Positions 1 to 6,169 of a stretch of DNA of 6,258 bases are shown here, piece by piece. The stretch is from Azonexus sp. (GTDB lineage: Bacteria; Pseudomonadota; Gammaproteobacteria; Burkholderiales; Rhodocyclaceae). Both the position numbers and the translations under genes were made by a program. Under the pieces are notes generated by a model. It saw only the letters and a program-made list of their open reading frames with translations, was not told where the DNA came from and ran no database searches. The stretch is taken from the NCBI GenBank assembly GCA_030697085.1, contig JAUYQT010000824.1, positions 1-6,258 on the forward strand, read 5' to 3'. Every line of letters begins with the position of its first letter. The stretch's first letter is position 1.

Positions 1-861
1 CACGCTGCCGGCGATGACGTTGGTACGATAAGCCTGGTACGGTGCCAGCACCTGATCGACCGGTTCGCCGATAACGAAAATCAAGCCGTACGGTGGGGAT
101 TTGTAGAAACCATAAAGTCGCTCGGTGCCATCAACGGTCGCAACCCGACGATCATTGCCGGAAATCGGGCTGTCCTTCACCATAAATGGACGATTCTCCA
201 GGCGCTGGCCGTAGCTCGACTCCTTGACCGGGTAGCGCGCCATAATTTCGCCGGTGTCCCGCACCACGGCGATGATGCTGCCCTCGGGCATCTGCAGTTT
301 TCGGGCAAATGTCGAAAATAGTTCCGGGCTGACCGAGATGACTAACACGCCGTCAAAACGGCCGTCACGGAAAATCGCCCGGGTAAATTGAATCGACCAT
401 TTGCCCGAGACTTTGCCCTCGACCGGCTTGCTGATGAACAGGCGGTCCTGCGTCGGCGAATCCCGGTGCACGCGGAAATGTTCGCGTTCTTTCAGGTCAA
501 CGCGATTGCCCGGCTGGGCCAGATTTGAAAAGGCGAGTCGGCCATCCCGGTCGATAACGGCGACCTGAAAGGCAATGTCAGTGATGTTTTCCTGCCGGCG
601 CTGGATCAGTTCGGCAAACTTTTTCCAGTCGCCCGTCCAGTAGCTGCGTAAGTCAAGGCTGAGTTCGTTCAGGCGCTTGATGGTTGACTCGGAGTATTCG
701 GCAAATACCTGCGACTGAACGGCGGTGCGGAGTTCGGCTTCGTGCAGATAGACACTTTTACTCCGGGTAATTTCATACGCGGCAGTGACCCAGACCAGCA
801 GTAGACAGGTGATGCCAATGAGGGTGATGCGGAGTTGAAGATGGGCGCCGGTTTTTTTCAT
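1..861 (-). CDS. Membrane sensor with periplasmic dCache-like domain, N-terminal part only (cut by window edge)
   Basis: Reverse-strand reading from the ATG at 861 gives 287 codons without a stop, running off the left edge, so the C-terminal half is missing. Residues 1-8 are short and basic (MKKTGAH). Residues about 9-28 form a membrane helix (LRITLIGITCLLLVWVTAA). A long extracytoplasmic region follows, and the visible end (RTNVIAGSV) looks like the start of a second helix. Around residues 100-185 the pattern AVIDRDGRLAFSN, DLKEREHFR, LFISKPV, SGKW, FDGVLVISVSPELF matches double-Cache (PDC-type) ligand domains. A second subdomain follows (SIIAVVRDTGEIMARYP, GFYKSPPYGLIFVIGEP). In Betaproteobacteria such domains usually precede PAS/GGDEF/EAL or kinase modules, and the output here cannot be seen. 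The role is inferred as sensing a small periplasmic ligand. The start has no clear Shine-Dalgarno sequence; TTG at 885 is the only other upstream in-frame start before a stop. The gene lies downstream of the methyltransferase on the same strand. Confidence 0.85.
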   Translation of the reverse strand, partial: MKKTGAHLQLRITLIGITCLLLVWVTAAYEITRSKSVYLHEAELRTAVQSQVFAEYSESTIKRLNELSLDLRSYWTGDWKKFAELIQRRQENITDIAFQVAVIDRDGRLAFSNLAQPGNRVDLKEREHFRVHRDSPTQDRLFISKPVEGKVSGKWSIQFTRAIFRDGRFDGVLVISVSPELFSTFARKLQMPEGSIIAVVRDTGEIMARYPVKESSYGQRLENRPFMVKDSPISGNDRRVATVDGTERLYGFYKSPPYGLIFVIGEPVDQVLAPYQAYRTNVIAGSV

Positions 862-949
862 GGATCTGGTGGGTGCAGGCTGCAATGGCGGTGATTATGA
901 TCCGGCCCGGGGAGCAAAGGGCTGGCGAGTGCGAAGTTTTACCCGGGGC

Positions 950-1621
950 TTACCCGGCAAGTGGTGCGCTGGGCATGCGCCGCTGCCAGACCTGCCAGCG
1001 CTCCCGGCCGGAAAATACCGGAATGGAATCGTCCACCGCAGCATCTTCCAGACGCTCGAAATTGGGGGCCAGTAGTGCGTTCAGTTCATCCGGCAGAATA
1101 CCGAAGGGCGGGCCTTTGGCTTGCTCGCAGATGAAGAAAACTCCCGCCAACAGGCCGCCGGGCGGCAGTAACCCGGCGACGCGCCGGCCCCAGTCGGCCC
1201 ACATCTTGCGCGGCAGAGCGCAGAGAAAGGCGCGTTCGTAAATCAGGGCGAAAGCGGCCGCCGGCGTAAAAGTGAAAAAGTCATCGCAAATCAGGTTGAC
1301 CGTAGCGGAAGGGAGATGCCCCGGCGCGGCGACGCTGGCAAGAACTTCGCGCGCAGTGGCGACGGCCTGCGGTGAAAAATCGAGTGCGGTGACCGGCCAG
1401 CCCAACTCGGCCAGATGCGCTGCATCCCAGGCGCTGCCGCAGCCGGGAATCAAGGTGTTCAAGGGGGCCGCTTGGCCGGCGATGAAGCGCGCAAAGGCGG
1501 TCGGAACGCGCCCGGCATCCCACGGCGTGATGCCTTCGTTGAAGCGTTTGCACCAAAAATCAGGGTGCTCCGGGCGTTGTTCGGGGGGCTTGCTCGGTGG
1601 CTTGGTCAGTGAGTTGCTCAT
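950..1621 (-). CDS. SAM-dependent methyltransferase, thiopurine/halide (TPMT/HOL) family
   Basis: This 223-residue cytoplasmic protein has a class I methyltransferase fold. After a proline-rich N-terminus (residues 8-20), W34-D35 lies in TPWDAGRVP, a TPMT-family signature near the substrate pocket. Motif I is TLIPGCGSAWDA (57-68). The acidic residue closing strand 2 is D81 in ALDFSP. DDFF (113-116) corresponds to the adenine-side motif. YERAFLCALP (129-138) is motif IV, followed by PPGG (153-156), PPFG (171-174) and a C-terminal ERWQVWQRR. The length fits bacterial members. Known relatives methylate thiopurines, halides, thiols, selenium or tellurium compounds; the substrate here cannot be told from sequence. 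The gene is divergent from hemC across a 117-bp spacer and precedes the sensor gene by 88 bp, so the pair may be cotranscribed. The start is ATG at 1621, with no strong Shine-Dalgarno sequence visible. Confidence 0.88.
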   Translation of the reverse strand: MSNSLTKPPSKPPEQRPEHPDFWCKRFNEGITPWDAGRVPTAFARFIAGQAAPLNTLIPGCGSAWDAAHLAELGWPVTALDFSPQAVATAREVLASVAAPGHLPSATVNLICDDFFTFTPAAAFALIYERAFLCALPRKMWADWGRRVAGLLPPGGLLAGVFFICEQAKGPPFGILPDELNALLAPNFERLEDAAVDDSIPVFSGRERWQVWQRRMPSAPLAG

Positions 1622-1695
1622 GGTTTTTCAATGTTAGGCTGGGCCGTTTGCCCGGTTTGAAGCCAGCGCGGCGCGCCAGGCGGGGCGGGCAGCCA

Positions 1696-1704
1696 TGCTA
1701 GAAT
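1696..1704 (+). promoter_or_regulatory. Probable hemC promoter, extended -10 element
   Basis: TGCTAGAAT is an extended -10 (TGn followed by TAGAAT, one mismatch to TATAAT). It ends 34 nt before the hemC ATG, giving an expected transcription start near 1710-1712 and a leader of about 28 nt. No good -35 hexamer lies 16-18 bp upstream, which is compatible with an extended -10 promoter. It sits in the divergent spacer just after a GC-rich stretch that includes the palindrome GGCGCGCC (1670-1677). The inference rests on sequence match and position only. Confidence 0.5.
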
Positions 1705-1738
1705 CTGCCCTCCCAAAAGCCCTGAAAATACTCGCCCC

Positions 1739-2686
1739 ATGCCTACTCCTTCGAAGATTGTCATTGCTTCCCGCGAATCCCGTCTGGCCATGTGGCAGGC
1801 GGTTCATGTCAGAGAACGTTTATCCAGTTTAAATCCGGGGGCGGAAGTTGTCATTCTGGGCATGACGACCAAAGGCGACCAGATTCTCGACCGGCCGCTC
1901 GCCGAAATCGGCGGCAAGGGTTTGTTCATCAAGGAACTGGAAGTGGCGATGGAAGAGGGGCGCGCCCATCTTGCCGTCCATTCGATGAAAGATGTGCCGA
2001 TGGTGATGCCGGAAGGTTTCGTGCTGGCCGCCATTTCGGCCCGCGAAAATCCGCGCGATGCCTTTGTCTCCAACCACTACGCCGGCCTGGACGATTTGCC
2101 GGCCGGCGCCGTTGTCGGCACCTCCAGCCTGCGCCGCGAATCGATTTTGCGCGCCAAATATCCGCAACTCGTCATCAAGAGCCTGCGCGGCAATCTTGAT
2201 ACACGGTTGAAAAAGCTCGATGCCGGTGAGTACGACGCGATCATTCTGGCGGCAGCCGGCTTGATTCGTCTTGGCCTGGAAAATCGCATCAAATCCGTGT
2301 TGACCGCAGAACAGTCGTTGCCGGCGCCCGGCCAGGGCGCATTGGGCATTGAACTGATCGACGGCGCTGCCGACATGCTTGATATCGTCGCGCCGCTGAA
2401 TGACCCGGAAACCGCCCATTGCGTTAAAGCCGAACGGGCTTTTTCCCGGGCGCTGGGTGGTAGTTGCCAGGTGCCGCTGGGCGGTTACGCAATTATTGAA
2501 AACGGCCAGCTCTGGCTGCGCGGCTTTGTCGCGACAGCTGACGGCAAGGAAATCGTCAGCGCTGAGATCCGGGGCGAAGTCGGCAAAATCGCCGGCGACG
2601 ACGAAGCGCTTGGTCTGCAACTGGCGGCCGATTTGCGCGCCAAGGGTGCCGACGCCATTCTGGAAAAGCTTGCCCACTGCCAATGA
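1739..2686 (+). CDS. hemC: Porphobilinogen deaminase (hydroxymethylbilane synthase)
   Basis: HemC polymerises four porphobilinogen molecules into the linear tetrapyrrole hydroxymethylbilane in the cytoplasm, on a covalently bound dipyrromethane cofactor. At 315 residues it has normal family length. Visible landmarks are the N-terminal [13 protein letters not shown] (R12, R15), [25 protein letters not shown] (45-69), HSMKDVP with catalytic Asp85, GTSSLRR (127-133), and [10 protein letters not shown] (148-157) with substrate-binding arginines. These are followed by [12 protein letters not shown] (194-205) and the cofactor-attachment loop [11 protein letters not shown] with Cys243. All key residues are present, so the enzyme should be active. 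The ATG at 1739 is preceded only by a weak ribosome-binding sequence. The gene is the first of a plus-strand heme cluster and its TGA overlaps the hemD start as ATGA, indicating translational coupling. Confidence 0.98.
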   Translation: MPTPSKIVIASRESRLAMWQAVHVRERLSSLNPGAEVVILGMTTKGDQILDRPLAEIGGKGLFIKELEVAMEEGRAHLAVHSMKDVPMVMPEGFVLAAISARENPRDAFVSNHYAGLDDLPAGAVVGTSSLRRESILRAKYPQLVIKSLRGNLDTRLKKLDAGEYDAIILAAAGLIRLGLENRIKSVLTAEQSLPAPGQGALGIELIDGAADMLDIVAPLNDPETAHCVKAERAFSRALGGSCQVPLGGYAIIENGQLWLRGFVATADGKEIVSAEIRGEVGKIAGDDEALGLQLAADLRAKGADAILEKLAHCQ

Positions 2687-3465
2687 GCCTGAGCGTCCCG
2701 CTCGCCGGTCGAACCATCGTTGTCACCCGACCACGAGCGCAGGCTGCGCCGTTGGCCGCAGCGATTGCGGGCGCTGGCGGCCAACCGCTGATTTTTCCCC
2801 TGCTCGAAATTTCCCCGGCCGGTGATGCTGAGCCGCTGACCCATGCGGCGTCGTGCCTGACAGATTACGCATTGGCTATTTTCATCAGCCCGAATGCGGT
2901 CGACTACACCTTGCCGGTCATTTTGGCGCACGGCCCTTGGCCGGCTGGGGTGCTCACCGCGGCGGTCGGTCAGGGTACCGTCAAGGCGCTGGCAACCTAT
3001 GGCGTGACGAACTGTGTCGCGCCGAGCGAGCGTTTCGATTCCGAAACCTTGCTCACGCTGCCGGCCTTGGCGGCGGAAAAAGTGAGCGGCCGGCGAGTCG
3101 CCATTTTTCGCGGTGATGGCGGCCGTGAATTGCTCGCCGACACGCTGCGCGAGCGCGGCGCCCTGGTTGATTGCATTACCTGCTACCGGCGTTCTGGCCC
3201 GGCCGGTGGACTGATGCCATTGCTCGATGCCTGGCGTGAACGGCGGCTGGATGCGCTGACGGTTTCGAGCAGCGAAGGTCTGCGCTATTTGTTTGATCTG
3301 CTCGATGCCGAGGGGCGCGCCTTCCTGCAAAAGACGCCGATTTTTGTGCCGCATGCCCGCATTGCTGAAAATGCGCGGGCTTTGGGATTAAATAACATTC
3401 TCTTAACTGGCGCCGCCGACGCTGGCATTCTGGCCGGCTTACTTGCTTATAATTGGTCAGCATGA
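2683..3465 (+). CDS. hemD: Uroporphyrinogen-III synthase
   Basis: HemD cyclises hydroxymethylbilane with inversion of ring D to give uroporphyrinogen III, the branch point for heme, siroheme and cobalamin. It is a 260-residue soluble protein with the poorly conserved but recognisable two-domain pattern. Landmarks are [13 protein letters not shown] (9-21), FPLLEI (38-43), the FISPNAV loop (67-73), [14 protein letters not shown] (94-107), [10 protein letters not shown] (115-124), [21 protein letters not shown] (139-159), the conserved Tyr168 in [13 protein letters not shown] (193-200) and [10 protein letters not shown] (241-250). The start is fixed by the ATGA overlap with the hemC stop at 2683-2686. 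The 3' end overlaps the hemX start in the same way (3462-3465). The last 80 bases are more AT-rich than the rest of the gene and include a TATAAT. Confidence 0.96.
   Translation: MSLSVPLAGRTIVVTRPRAQAAPLAAAIAGAGGQPLIFPLLEISPAGDAEPLTHAASCLTDYALAIFISPNAVDYTLPVILAHGPWPAGVLTAAVGQGTVKALATYGVTNCVAPSERFDSETLLTLPALAAEKVSGRRVAIFRGDGGRELLADTLRERGALVDCITCYRRSGPAGGLMPLLDAWRERRLDALTVSSSEGLRYLFDLLDAEGRAFLQKTPIFVPHARIAENARALGLNNILLTGAADAGILAGLLAYNWSA
3448..3453 (+). promoter_or_regulatory. Possible internal -10 (TATAAT) at the hemD/hemX junction
   Basis: A perfect TATAAT lies inside the last codons of hemD, 8 nt before the hemX ATG at 3462, within a locally AT-rich stretch. If used, transcription would begin about at the hemX start codon and give a nearly leaderless mRNA. 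No recognisable -35 is found 16-18 bp upstream (near 3424-3430) and no TGn extension is present, so chance occurrence within Tyr-Asn codons is quite possible. Confidence 0.25.
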
Positions 3466-4505
3466 TGCCTGAAAACGAAAACGTTCCCTTGCCGAACCTG
3501 ACACCAGGCGCCGCGCTGCGTCCTTCCGGTGCGTCCAAACTGGCTTTCTTCATGGCGCTCCTTGCCTTGCTGCTGGTCGGCGCGCAATGGCTGTCCAGCC
3601 GTCAGCAAATGAATGAGGCCGCGCAGGAAGTGACGCGTCGTCTGGCCGAATTTGATGTCGCGCATCAGGAAGATCGGGGCGGGCAAAAAGAGTTGCGCCA
3701 ACAAATCGAAGCTTTGCAGGCCAAGCTCGGCGTAGCCGAAGCTCGCCTCGTTGAGTTTGAAGGACAAAATGTGGCGCTGGGCAGTCTCTATCAGGAGATC
3801 GCCCAAAGCCGTGAGGAAGCCACCCTGATCGAGGTTGAGCAAGCCATTACGTTAGCCGGACAGCAGTTGCAACTGGCCGGCAATGTGCCGGTGGCCATGC
3901 TTGCCCTGCAAACGGCCGATGCCCGTCTGGCGCGTCTGGATCGGCCACAATACCTGCCGCTGCGTAAAGCCGTGGCGAAAGATCTGAGCCGCCTCGGTGC
4001 CTTGCCTTTTGCCGATATTCCCGGCATTAGCCTGCGTCTGGAGCAACTCGTCGGCGTGGTCGATAAGCTGCCACTGCTTGCTTACGGTCGACCGTTAAAG
4101 CAGGTCGAAAATGACCGTCCGGCCGAAGCCTTACCCTGGTGGCAACGCGGTGCCGGTGAAATCTGGCAGGAAATGAAGGGGCTGGTGCGTATTCAGCGTT
4201 TTGACGCGACGGCGCCCGAGTTGCTGGCGCCGGGCCAGGATTTTTTCCTGCGGGAAAACCTCAAGTTGCGTTTTCTCAGCGCCCGCCTCGCCTTGCTGGG
4301 GCGTGATCAACAGACTTACAGCAATGAAGTCAAGGTGGCGCAAGCCTGGCTGACGCGCTATTTCTCGTCGGATGACAAAGCGGTACAGTCGGTTTTGTCC
4401 ACCCTCAAACCGATGAGCAGCGCCCCGCTGAACCTTAACCTGCCGGATCTGGCCGATAGCCAGACCGCGTTGCGCAGTCTGCGCCAGAGCAAGGAAAAAC
4501 GGTGA
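3462..4505 (+). CDS. hemX: HemX family membrane protein of the hem operon
   Basis: This is a 347-residue inner-membrane protein of the HemX family, often labelled uroporphyrinogen-III C-methyltransferase. It shows no SAM-binding motif like that of true CobA/CysG enzymes, so that label should not be taken as an activity. A short Pro/Asn-rich cytoplasmic N-terminus precedes one membrane helix (about 27-45, LAFFMALLALLLVGAQWL). A coiled coil with regular leucines and many Gln/Glu follows (about 47-118). The family core includes EVEQAITLAGQQLQLAG (124-140), ALQTADARLARLD (148-160), and LRENLKLRFLSARLALLGRD (263-282) followed by AWLTRYF (295-301). ATG at 3462 was chosen because it overlaps the hemD stop as ATGA; ATG at 3465 and TTG at 3453 are alternatives. 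The exact role is unsettled; a scaffolding or regulatory part in tetrapyrrole synthesis together with HemY is inferred from conserved linkage. Confidence 0.93.
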   Translation: MMPENENVPLPNLTPGAALRPSGASKLAFFMALLALLLVGAQWLSSRQQMNEAAQEVTRRLAEFDVAHQEDRGGQKELRQQIEALQAKLGVAEARLVEFEGQNVALGSLYQEIAQSREEATLIEVEQAITLAGQQLQLAGNVPVAMLALQTADARLARLDRPQYLPLRKAVAKDLSRLGALPFADIPGISLRLEQLVGVVDKLPLLAYGRPLKQVENDRPAEALPWWQRGAGEIWQEMKGLVRIQRFDATAPELLAPGQDFFLRENLKLRFLSARLALLGRDQQTYSNEVKVAQAWLTRYFSSDDKAVQSVLSTLKPMSSAPLNLNLPDLADSQTALRSLRQSKEKR

Positions 4506-4530
4506 ACCTGAAAAATTCAGTCAGAAGCCG

Positions 4531-4642
4531 CAACGCTGAGACGCGGCCGCAGAGACAGCGCAGAGAAGAGCAACGTGAAATCACCGGTTGGGTGCACCGA
4601 TAATGATCAGTTTTGCTCTGGGAAGCTCTGTGTGCCTTGTTG
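4531..4642. repeat. Degenerate CGCAGAGAC-type repeat element with inverted arms between hemX and hemY
   Basis: The left arm holds three degenerate 9-mers: CGCTGAGAC (4534-4542), CGCAGAGAC (4548-4556) and CGCAGAGAA (4559-4567), ending in AGAGCAA (4567-4573). The right arm carries the exact inverse TTGCTCT (4613-4619) and AGCTCTGTG (4624-4632), the inverse of CACAGAGCT. The outer ends CAAC (4531-4534) and GTTG (4639-4642) also match inversely. The 39-nt middle has a small CGGT/ACCG stem (4584-4598). The transcript could fold into a long imperfect hairpin. From memory, CGCAGAGACGCAGAGA-like sequences are scattered as intergenic repeats in environmental proteobacteria, which this resembles; copy number in this genome is unknown. 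No coding sequence is supported here. Confidence 0.5.
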
Positions 4643-4661
4643 AAAACGGCAGTCTTCATCC

Positions 4662-4666
4662 GAGGG
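4662..4666 (+). promoter_or_regulatory. Shine-Dalgarno sequence of hemY
   Basis: GAGGG ends 7 nt before the hemY ATG at 4674, a good match and spacing for ribosome binding. It fixes the hemY start and shows that hemY can be initiated independently, unlike hemD and hemX, which rely on stop/start overlaps. Confidence 0.7.
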
Positions 4667-4673
4667 TTTCAGG

Positions 4674-5858
4674 ATGAAAGGCCTGTTTTGGGTATTGGCG
4701 ATTTTTGCGGCAGCCGTTGCTGTGGCGCTCGGTGTTCAGCGCAATGAGGGTTATGTGCTGCTCGTTCTGCCGTCTTATCGCGCTGAAATCACGCTTAACT
4801 TTTTTATTCTGGCGCTGTTTGTGCTGTTTTTCGTACTCTATGGTGCATTGCGTGTTTTATCGCTCACTTTCAGCATGCCGCAGCGGGCGCGGGAATATCG
4901 CGAACGCCGGCAGCATGATCAGGCGGCGGGGGTTTTCCAGGATGCGGTTCGTTTGCTCTTTGAGGGACGCTTTGGCCAGGCTTTGAAAAAAGCGACGGCG
5001 GCCCACGCCGCTGGCACGGCACCCGGTTTGTCGGCCCTGATCGCTGCCCGGGCGGCGCAACGGATGCGCGAATCCGAAAAGCAGCAGGGCTGGATGGAGC
5101 GCGCTAAACGGGACGACCCGCGCACTGAAGCCGCAACGCTGATGCTGGAAGCCGAAATGATGAACGAGGCGCGTAATTTTGGCGCGGCGTTAACGGCACT
5201 CGACCGTTTGCAGGCCAAACAGGGACGTCACATTGCGGCGTTGCGCCTGGAACTGCGCGCCCGCCAGGGGGCCAAGGATTGGGATGGCGTACTTAAACTG
5301 GCGCGCCAATTGGTCAAGCGCGATGCGCTGCCGGTTGAGGTGGTGCGCGAAATTTGCGCGCAGGCGCATCTGGCTAATATCGCCCGGCTAGCCGGTGATG
5401 CGCCGCAACTGGTCAAATATTTGCGTGCCTTGCCGGACGCCGAGCGCGGCAATCGCGTCGCGCTGGCGGCGGCGAAAGCGCTGCTCAAGGCGGGGGCGGA
5501 GGTCGAAGCGCAAAAGCTGATCGAGACGGTGCTTGAGGCCAGCGATAACGACTCGTGGGCGCCGGCGCTGGTTGGTATTTACGGACGACTGACCGGTGGC
5601 GACCAGATGGGGCGCATCGGCAAGGCCGAAGCCTGGTTGCACCGGCATCCCGAAGATGCCCGCATTTTGATTGCACTGGGCCGAATGTGTTTCCGCAAGC
5701 GGCTGTGGGGCAAGGCGCAAACCTATCTGGAGGCCTCGCTGGCCGTGGAAACGACGCAGGAGGCGCATCTTGAACTGGCTCGTTTGTGCGACCAGCTGGA
5801 GCGTCAGGGAGAAGCTAATAAACATTACCGGGCCAGTGCGTTGCTGGATGCGCAGTAA
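4674..5858 (+). CDS. hemY: HemY, TPR-containing membrane protein of the hem operon
   Basis: This 394-residue protein belongs to the proteobacterial HemY family and is unrelated to the Bacillus protoporphyrinogen oxidase of the same name. Two N-terminal membrane helices are visible, about 2-21 (GLFWVLAIFAAAVAVALGV) and 41-65 (NFFILALFVLFFVLYGAL), joined by the family motif NEGYVLLVLPSYRAEITL (24-41). An Arg-rich juxtamembrane segment (about 71-80) leads into an alpha-helical, Ala/Leu-rich solenoid. TPR-like repeats are clearest near 84-115, 203-215 and 316-390 (AEAWLHRHPEDARILIALGRM, then WGKAQTYLEASLA). It probably acts as a membrane-bound scaffold at late heme synthesis steps, inferred from its linkage to hemCDX. 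It starts 168 bp after hemX, an unusually long gap inside this cluster, but with a clear GAGGG ribosome-binding site. It ends with TAA, 25 bp before the next gene. Confidence 0.93.
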   Translation: MKGLFWVLAIFAAAVAVALGVQRNEGYVLLVLPSYRAEITLNFFILALFVLFFVLYGALRVLSLTFSMPQRAREYRERRQHDQAAGVFQDAVRLLFEGRFGQALKKATAAHAAGTAPGLSALIAARAAQRMRESEKQQGWMERAKRDDPRTEAATLMLEAEMMNEARNFGAALTALDRLQAKQGRHIAALRLELRARQGAKDWDGVLKLARQLVKRDALPVEVVREICAQAHLANIARLAGDAPQLVKYLRALPDAERGNRVALAAAKALLKAGAEVEAQKLIETVLEASDNDSWAPALVGIYGRLTGGDQMGRIGKAEAWLHRHPEDARILIALGRMCFRKRLWGKAQTYLEASLAVETTQEAHLELARLCDQLERQGEANKHYRASALLDAQ

Positions 5859-5871
5859 GCCGGTATTAAAA

Positions 5872-5878
5872 AAGGGGA
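5872..5878 (+). promoter_or_regulatory. Shine-Dalgarno sequence deciding the start of the small cysteine protein
   Basis: AAGGGGA precedes two in-frame ATGs at 5878 and 5884. The first would directly abut the G tract, leaving no spacer. The second leaves 6 nt from GGGG, the normal distance. This favours the ATG at 5884. Confidence 0.6.
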
Positions 5879-5883
5879 TGACA

Positions 5884-6123
5884 ATGCTTAATATCGATAT
5901 GCGCAAGATTTACAACTTCTACCCGCTTGATCCGGCACCCGAGGCGGGGAATTTGCCGACGGGTGGCGACCTGTATTACGAATGCCTTGCTTGCGCGGCC
6001 GTCGTCAATTCTGTGCCGCACATCAAGTCAGCCTGCGTCTGTGGCAATTTGCAGGGCGGCGGCGGCAAACTCAATTTGAAAGACCCGGCGCTAGTCCGGG
6101 TCGTTCGCGGCAAATTGAAGTAG
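5884..6123 (+). CDS. Small conserved-looking protein with CxxC and CxC cysteine pairs, function unknown
   Basis: This 79-residue protein is not recognised by name. It begins MLNIDMRKIYNFYPLDPAPEAG and has no signal peptide or membrane helix, so it should be cytoplasmic. Four cysteines are arranged as C34-x2-C37 (ECLAC) and C51-x-C53 (ACVCGN), 13 residues apart. This could hold a zinc ion like a short zinc ribbon or knuckle, although the CxC pair is tighter than the usual CxxC. A GGGG linker (58-61) leads to a basic C-terminal tail (KDPALVRVVRGKLK). No catalytic residues can be assigned. It lies 25 bp after hemY on the same strand, so cotranscription with the hem cluster is plausible but a functional link is only inferred. 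ATG at 5884 is chosen from Shine-Dalgarno spacing; ATG at 5878 would add Met-Thr. Codon use resembles the neighbours, and the TAG stop is directly followed by a hairpin, which supports a real gene. Confidence 0.8.
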   Translation: MLNIDMRKIYNFYPLDPAPEAGNLPTGGDLYYECLACAAVVNSVPHIKSACVCGNLQGGGGKLNLKDPALVRVVRGKLK

Positions 6124-6127
6124 GTTT

Positions 6128-6167
6128 TTTTAGGATCGAGCGTTGCGCTAACGACTCGATCCTAAAA
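6128..6167. terminator. 13-bp perfect inverted repeat after the last gene, possible transcript-end hairpin
   Basis: TTTTAGGATCGAG (6128-6140) is perfectly complementary to CTCGATCCTAAAA (6155-6167). An inner CGTT/AACG stem (6141-6144 with 6150-6153), a single A bulge at 6154 and a 5-nt loop GCGCT complete the hairpin. It starts 4 nt after the stop of the small gene, which suits a transcript end. It is not a classic intrinsic terminator: the T run lies before the stem and A residues follow it on either strand, so no U tract follows the stem. It may instead protect the 3' end, or be the border of a repeat element. Confidence 0.45.
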
Positions 6168-6169
6168 TC

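Noticed and set aside
894..899. CATAAT on the minus strand upstream of the sensor gene as a -10 box
   Set aside because: No suitable -35 at 16-18 bp; the gene may be cotranscribed with the methyltransferase, so the hexamer alone is not enough.
904..948. Two CCCGGGG sequences between the methyltransferase and sensor genes as a terminator hairpin
   Set aside because: CCCGGG is self-palindromic, the arms are short with a loop of about 30 nt, and no T tract follows in the minus direction.
860..1241. Two overlapping plus-strand open frames (71 and 122 codons)
   Set aside because: Both are antisense to the methyltransferase 3' end and the sensor/methyltransferase spacer, with no motif and no Shine-Dalgarno support.
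1631..1661. Possible minus-strand promoter for the methyltransferase (TAACAT with TTCAAA upstream)
   Set aside because: The hexamers are weak and 19 bp apart, too far from consensus to report as a feature.
1829..2683. Long minus-strand open frame antisense to hemC (284 codons)
   Set aside because: hemC on the plus strand has all family motifs. The antisense frame has no recognisable domain and no ribosome-binding site, and it exists because of the G+C-rich codon pattern.
2485..3354. Long minus-strand open frame antisense to hemC/hemD (289 codons)
   Set aside because: Its composition is rich in Arg and Gln, typical of a shadow frame; it overlaps two confidently identified genes and shows no motif.
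4435..4659. Minus-strand open frame covering the hemX-hemY gap (74 codons)
   Set aside because: It spans the hemX end and the repeat element, has low-complexity Arg/Cys/Ser-rich content and no family resemblance; the gap is better explained by non-coding repeats.
5671..5883. N-terminal extension of the small cysteine protein into hemY
   Set aside because: The upstream part is an out-of-frame reading of the hemY C-terminus; the Shine-Dalgarno sequence at 5872-5878 places the true start at 5884.
6128..6167. Integron attC-like site
   Set aside because: The loop region has GTT and AAC, but the flanking bases do not fit GTTRRRY/RYYYAAC, no spacer bulges are seen and no cassette-like context is present.
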